Both the position numbers and the translations under genes were made by a program. Source: CAVTWS01 sp964390555 (GTDB lineage: Bacteria; Actinomycetota; Acidimicrobiia; Acidimicrobiales; SHLQ01). Taken from it: 13,904 nt of DNA. The notes under the pieces are model-generated. The model had not been told where the DNA came from. It ran no database searches and saw only the letters and a list, made by a program, of their open reading frames with translations. This document shows, piece after piece, positions 13,343 through 13,904 of this stretch; the stretch's first letter is position 1; each line of letters opens with the position of its first letter. The DNA is taken from assembly GCA_964390555.1 (NCBI GenBank), contig CAYMJU010000143.1, forward strand, positions 1 through 13,904, read 5' to 3'.

Positions 13343-13651
13343 GTGAACGCACGCTTCGAGGATGCCGCCGTCATCTCCGGGATCGGGCTGTCGCGCATGG
13401 GCCGCAAGACCGGCATCCCCGCGGACGAGCTGACCGTCGAGTCGAGCCGGGAGGCGATCGCCGACGCCGGTCTCGCGCTCTCTGACATCGACGGTGTGTC
13501 GAGCATGGGCGATACCGATCCCGACGACGCGGCGCGATTGCTCGGCATCGAGCCGCGCTGGACGGGCGGCGACATGGGTCGTTACGGCCTGCTCACGCCT
13601 GTCGTGCAGGCGATGCAGGCAGTCGCCGCGGGTCAGGCTCGTCACCTGGTG
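13343..13651 (+). CDS. Thiolase-like protein (SCPx/lipid-transfer type), N-terminal part only, broken at a junction
   Basis: From the GTG at 13343 about 103 codons read as the N-terminus of an SCPx/Ltp-type acetyl-CoA acetyltransferase: AAVISGIGLSRMGRKTG (8-24), LTVESSREAIADAGLALSDI (31-50), DGVSSMGD (51-58), and GRYGLLTPVVQAMQAVAAGQ (79-98). Such proteins normally continue with a strand of the type RHVLVFRTV. Here similarity stops after RHLV (residues 100-103). The frame stays open to the window end, but that stretch is the complement of a substrate-binding-protein sequence and should not be read as thiolase. The active-site Cys region is therefore absent. The divergent DUF35 gene is its natural partner. 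The break is probably an assembly artefact, less likely a real rearrangement. Confidence 0.75.
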
Positions 13652-13656
13652 GCCTC
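13643..13656. other. Junction between thiolase and substrate-binding protein sequence (probable chimera)
   Basis: Left of this point the plus strand encodes a coherent thiolase N-terminus. Right of it the minus strand encodes a coherent piece of a solute-binding protein. Neither continues across: the thiolase is lost after RHLV, and the binding protein turns into thiolase antisense after DWPRG (last codon 13652-13654). No insertion-sequence ends, target duplication or stop codon is visible. Confidence 0.7.
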
Positions 13657-13904
13657 GGGGCCAGTCGTACGGTTGGCCGCGGTTGTGGCGGCAGGACTGC
13701 ACGAACATGTACGTGTTCGACCTGTCGACGACCGTCGGCCGGAAGATCGAGTAGTCCGACTTCACAACCGTTGTGAAGACGCCAATCGACTTCCACATCC
13801 CTGCGATAGCCTCGACCGGGTCCGCCCAGTTCGAGTTGCTCGACGCGCCGAACAGCGTCACGTCCATGCGCTTGCCAGCCGCGTCCTTCTTGAAGCCGGC
13901 CTGG
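13652..13904 (-). CDS. Internal fragment of a family-5 (peptide/nickel type) ABC substrate-binding protein
   Basis: Reading leftward from the window edge the frame is open at both ends: QAGFKKDAAGKR, MDVTLFGASSNSNW, EAIAGMWKSIGVFTTVV, DYSIFRPTVVDRS, then MFVQSCRHNRGQPYDWPRG. The AGFKKD-x-x-GKR segment, an AIAGMWKSIGV helix followed by DYSIFRP, and a DWPRG segment match the C-terminal half of SBP_bac_5 proteins, which bind peptides or other solutes for ABC import. The internal ATG at 13867 is not a start. The coding uses more A/T-ending codons (GCT, GCA, ATT, ACA, GTT, CAA) than neighbouring genes, hinting at a different source. Both ends are missing, on the left because of the junction. Confidence 0.7.

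Noticed and set aside
12187..13575. Minus-strand frame spanning the lipoprotein, DUF35 and thiolase regions
   Set aside because: It is out of frame with two well-supported genes and crosses the divergent promoter region.
13656..13904. Continuation of the thiolase frame to the window end without a stop
   Set aside because: The residues are unlike any thiolase, and the opposite strand reads as a recognisable substrate-binding protein.
1..13904. CRISPR array, tRNA/rRNA genes, insertion sequences or a defence island
   Set aside because: I saw no spaced palindromic repeats beyond the 27-bp tandem array, no RNA-gene signatures and no transposase, integrase or nuclease motifs.

Overview
The window is very GC-rich, densely coded DNA with GTG starts and almost no gaps. 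The protein types point to an actinobacterium, most likely of the class Acidimicrobiia (Ilumatobacter-like). They include secreted enzymes carrying RLLDTR-type modules, a fused electron transfer flavoprotein, a GerMN/Gmad2 lipoprotein, and a DUF35 protein beside an SCPx-type thiolase. The taxonomic call is from memory of such proteins, not from a search. No rRNA, tRNA, CRISPR array, transposase or phage gene was seen.

Layout, left to right. (1) Positions 1-102 (-) hold the first 34 codons of a gene that runs off the left edge, possibly the N-terminus of a PutA-type proline dehydrogenase. A 27-bp tandem repeat lies just upstream of it (about 120-240). (2) Positions 256-3362 (-) hold a translationally coupled pair: a PIG-L/LmbE-type zinc deacetylase and a secreted PBP4-type DD-carboxypeptidase with three extra N-terminal modules. 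(3) Positions 3426-4166 (+) encode an uncharacterised polytopic membrane protein, and 4264-6486 (+) a secreted glucose/sorbosone-dehydrogenase-like beta-propeller carrying three copies of the same module at its C-terminus. (4) A perfect 23-bp hairpin separates this gene from a convergent AAC(3)-family acetyltransferase (6546-7298, -). (5) Positions 7351-10007 (+) hold a single-CXXCH-motif lipoprotein and an acyltransferase-3/SGNH fusion, likely an O-acetyltransferase of a surface polymer. (6) Positions 10033-11796 (+) encode EtfB and EtfA as one polypeptide. (7) Positions 11811-13190 (-) encode a GerMN-Gmad2 lipoprotein and a DUF35 zinc-ribbon protein, the latter divergent from a thiolase-like gene starting at 13343. 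(8) The thiolase breaks off at about 13650. The remaining 250 bases read, on the opposite strand, as an internal piece of a family-5 ABC substrate-binding protein, so the right end looks chimeric.

Functionally there are two themes. The left and middle parts are cell-envelope and secreted functions: peptidoglycan trimming, a sugar-dehydrogenase-like propeller, shared surface modules, O-acetylation and lipoproteins. The right part (Etf, DUF35, thiolase) fits acyl-CoA, possibly sterol or fatty-acid, oxidation. Five genes start 6 or 7 nt after a TANNNT hexamer with no Shine-Dalgarno sequence, which indicates leaderless transcripts and helped fix starts.

I found no obviously new defence or mobile system. 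The most notable items are the shared triple-module architecture, the EtfBA fusion, the 27-bp repeat array, the divergent-promoter dyad and the chimeric right end.
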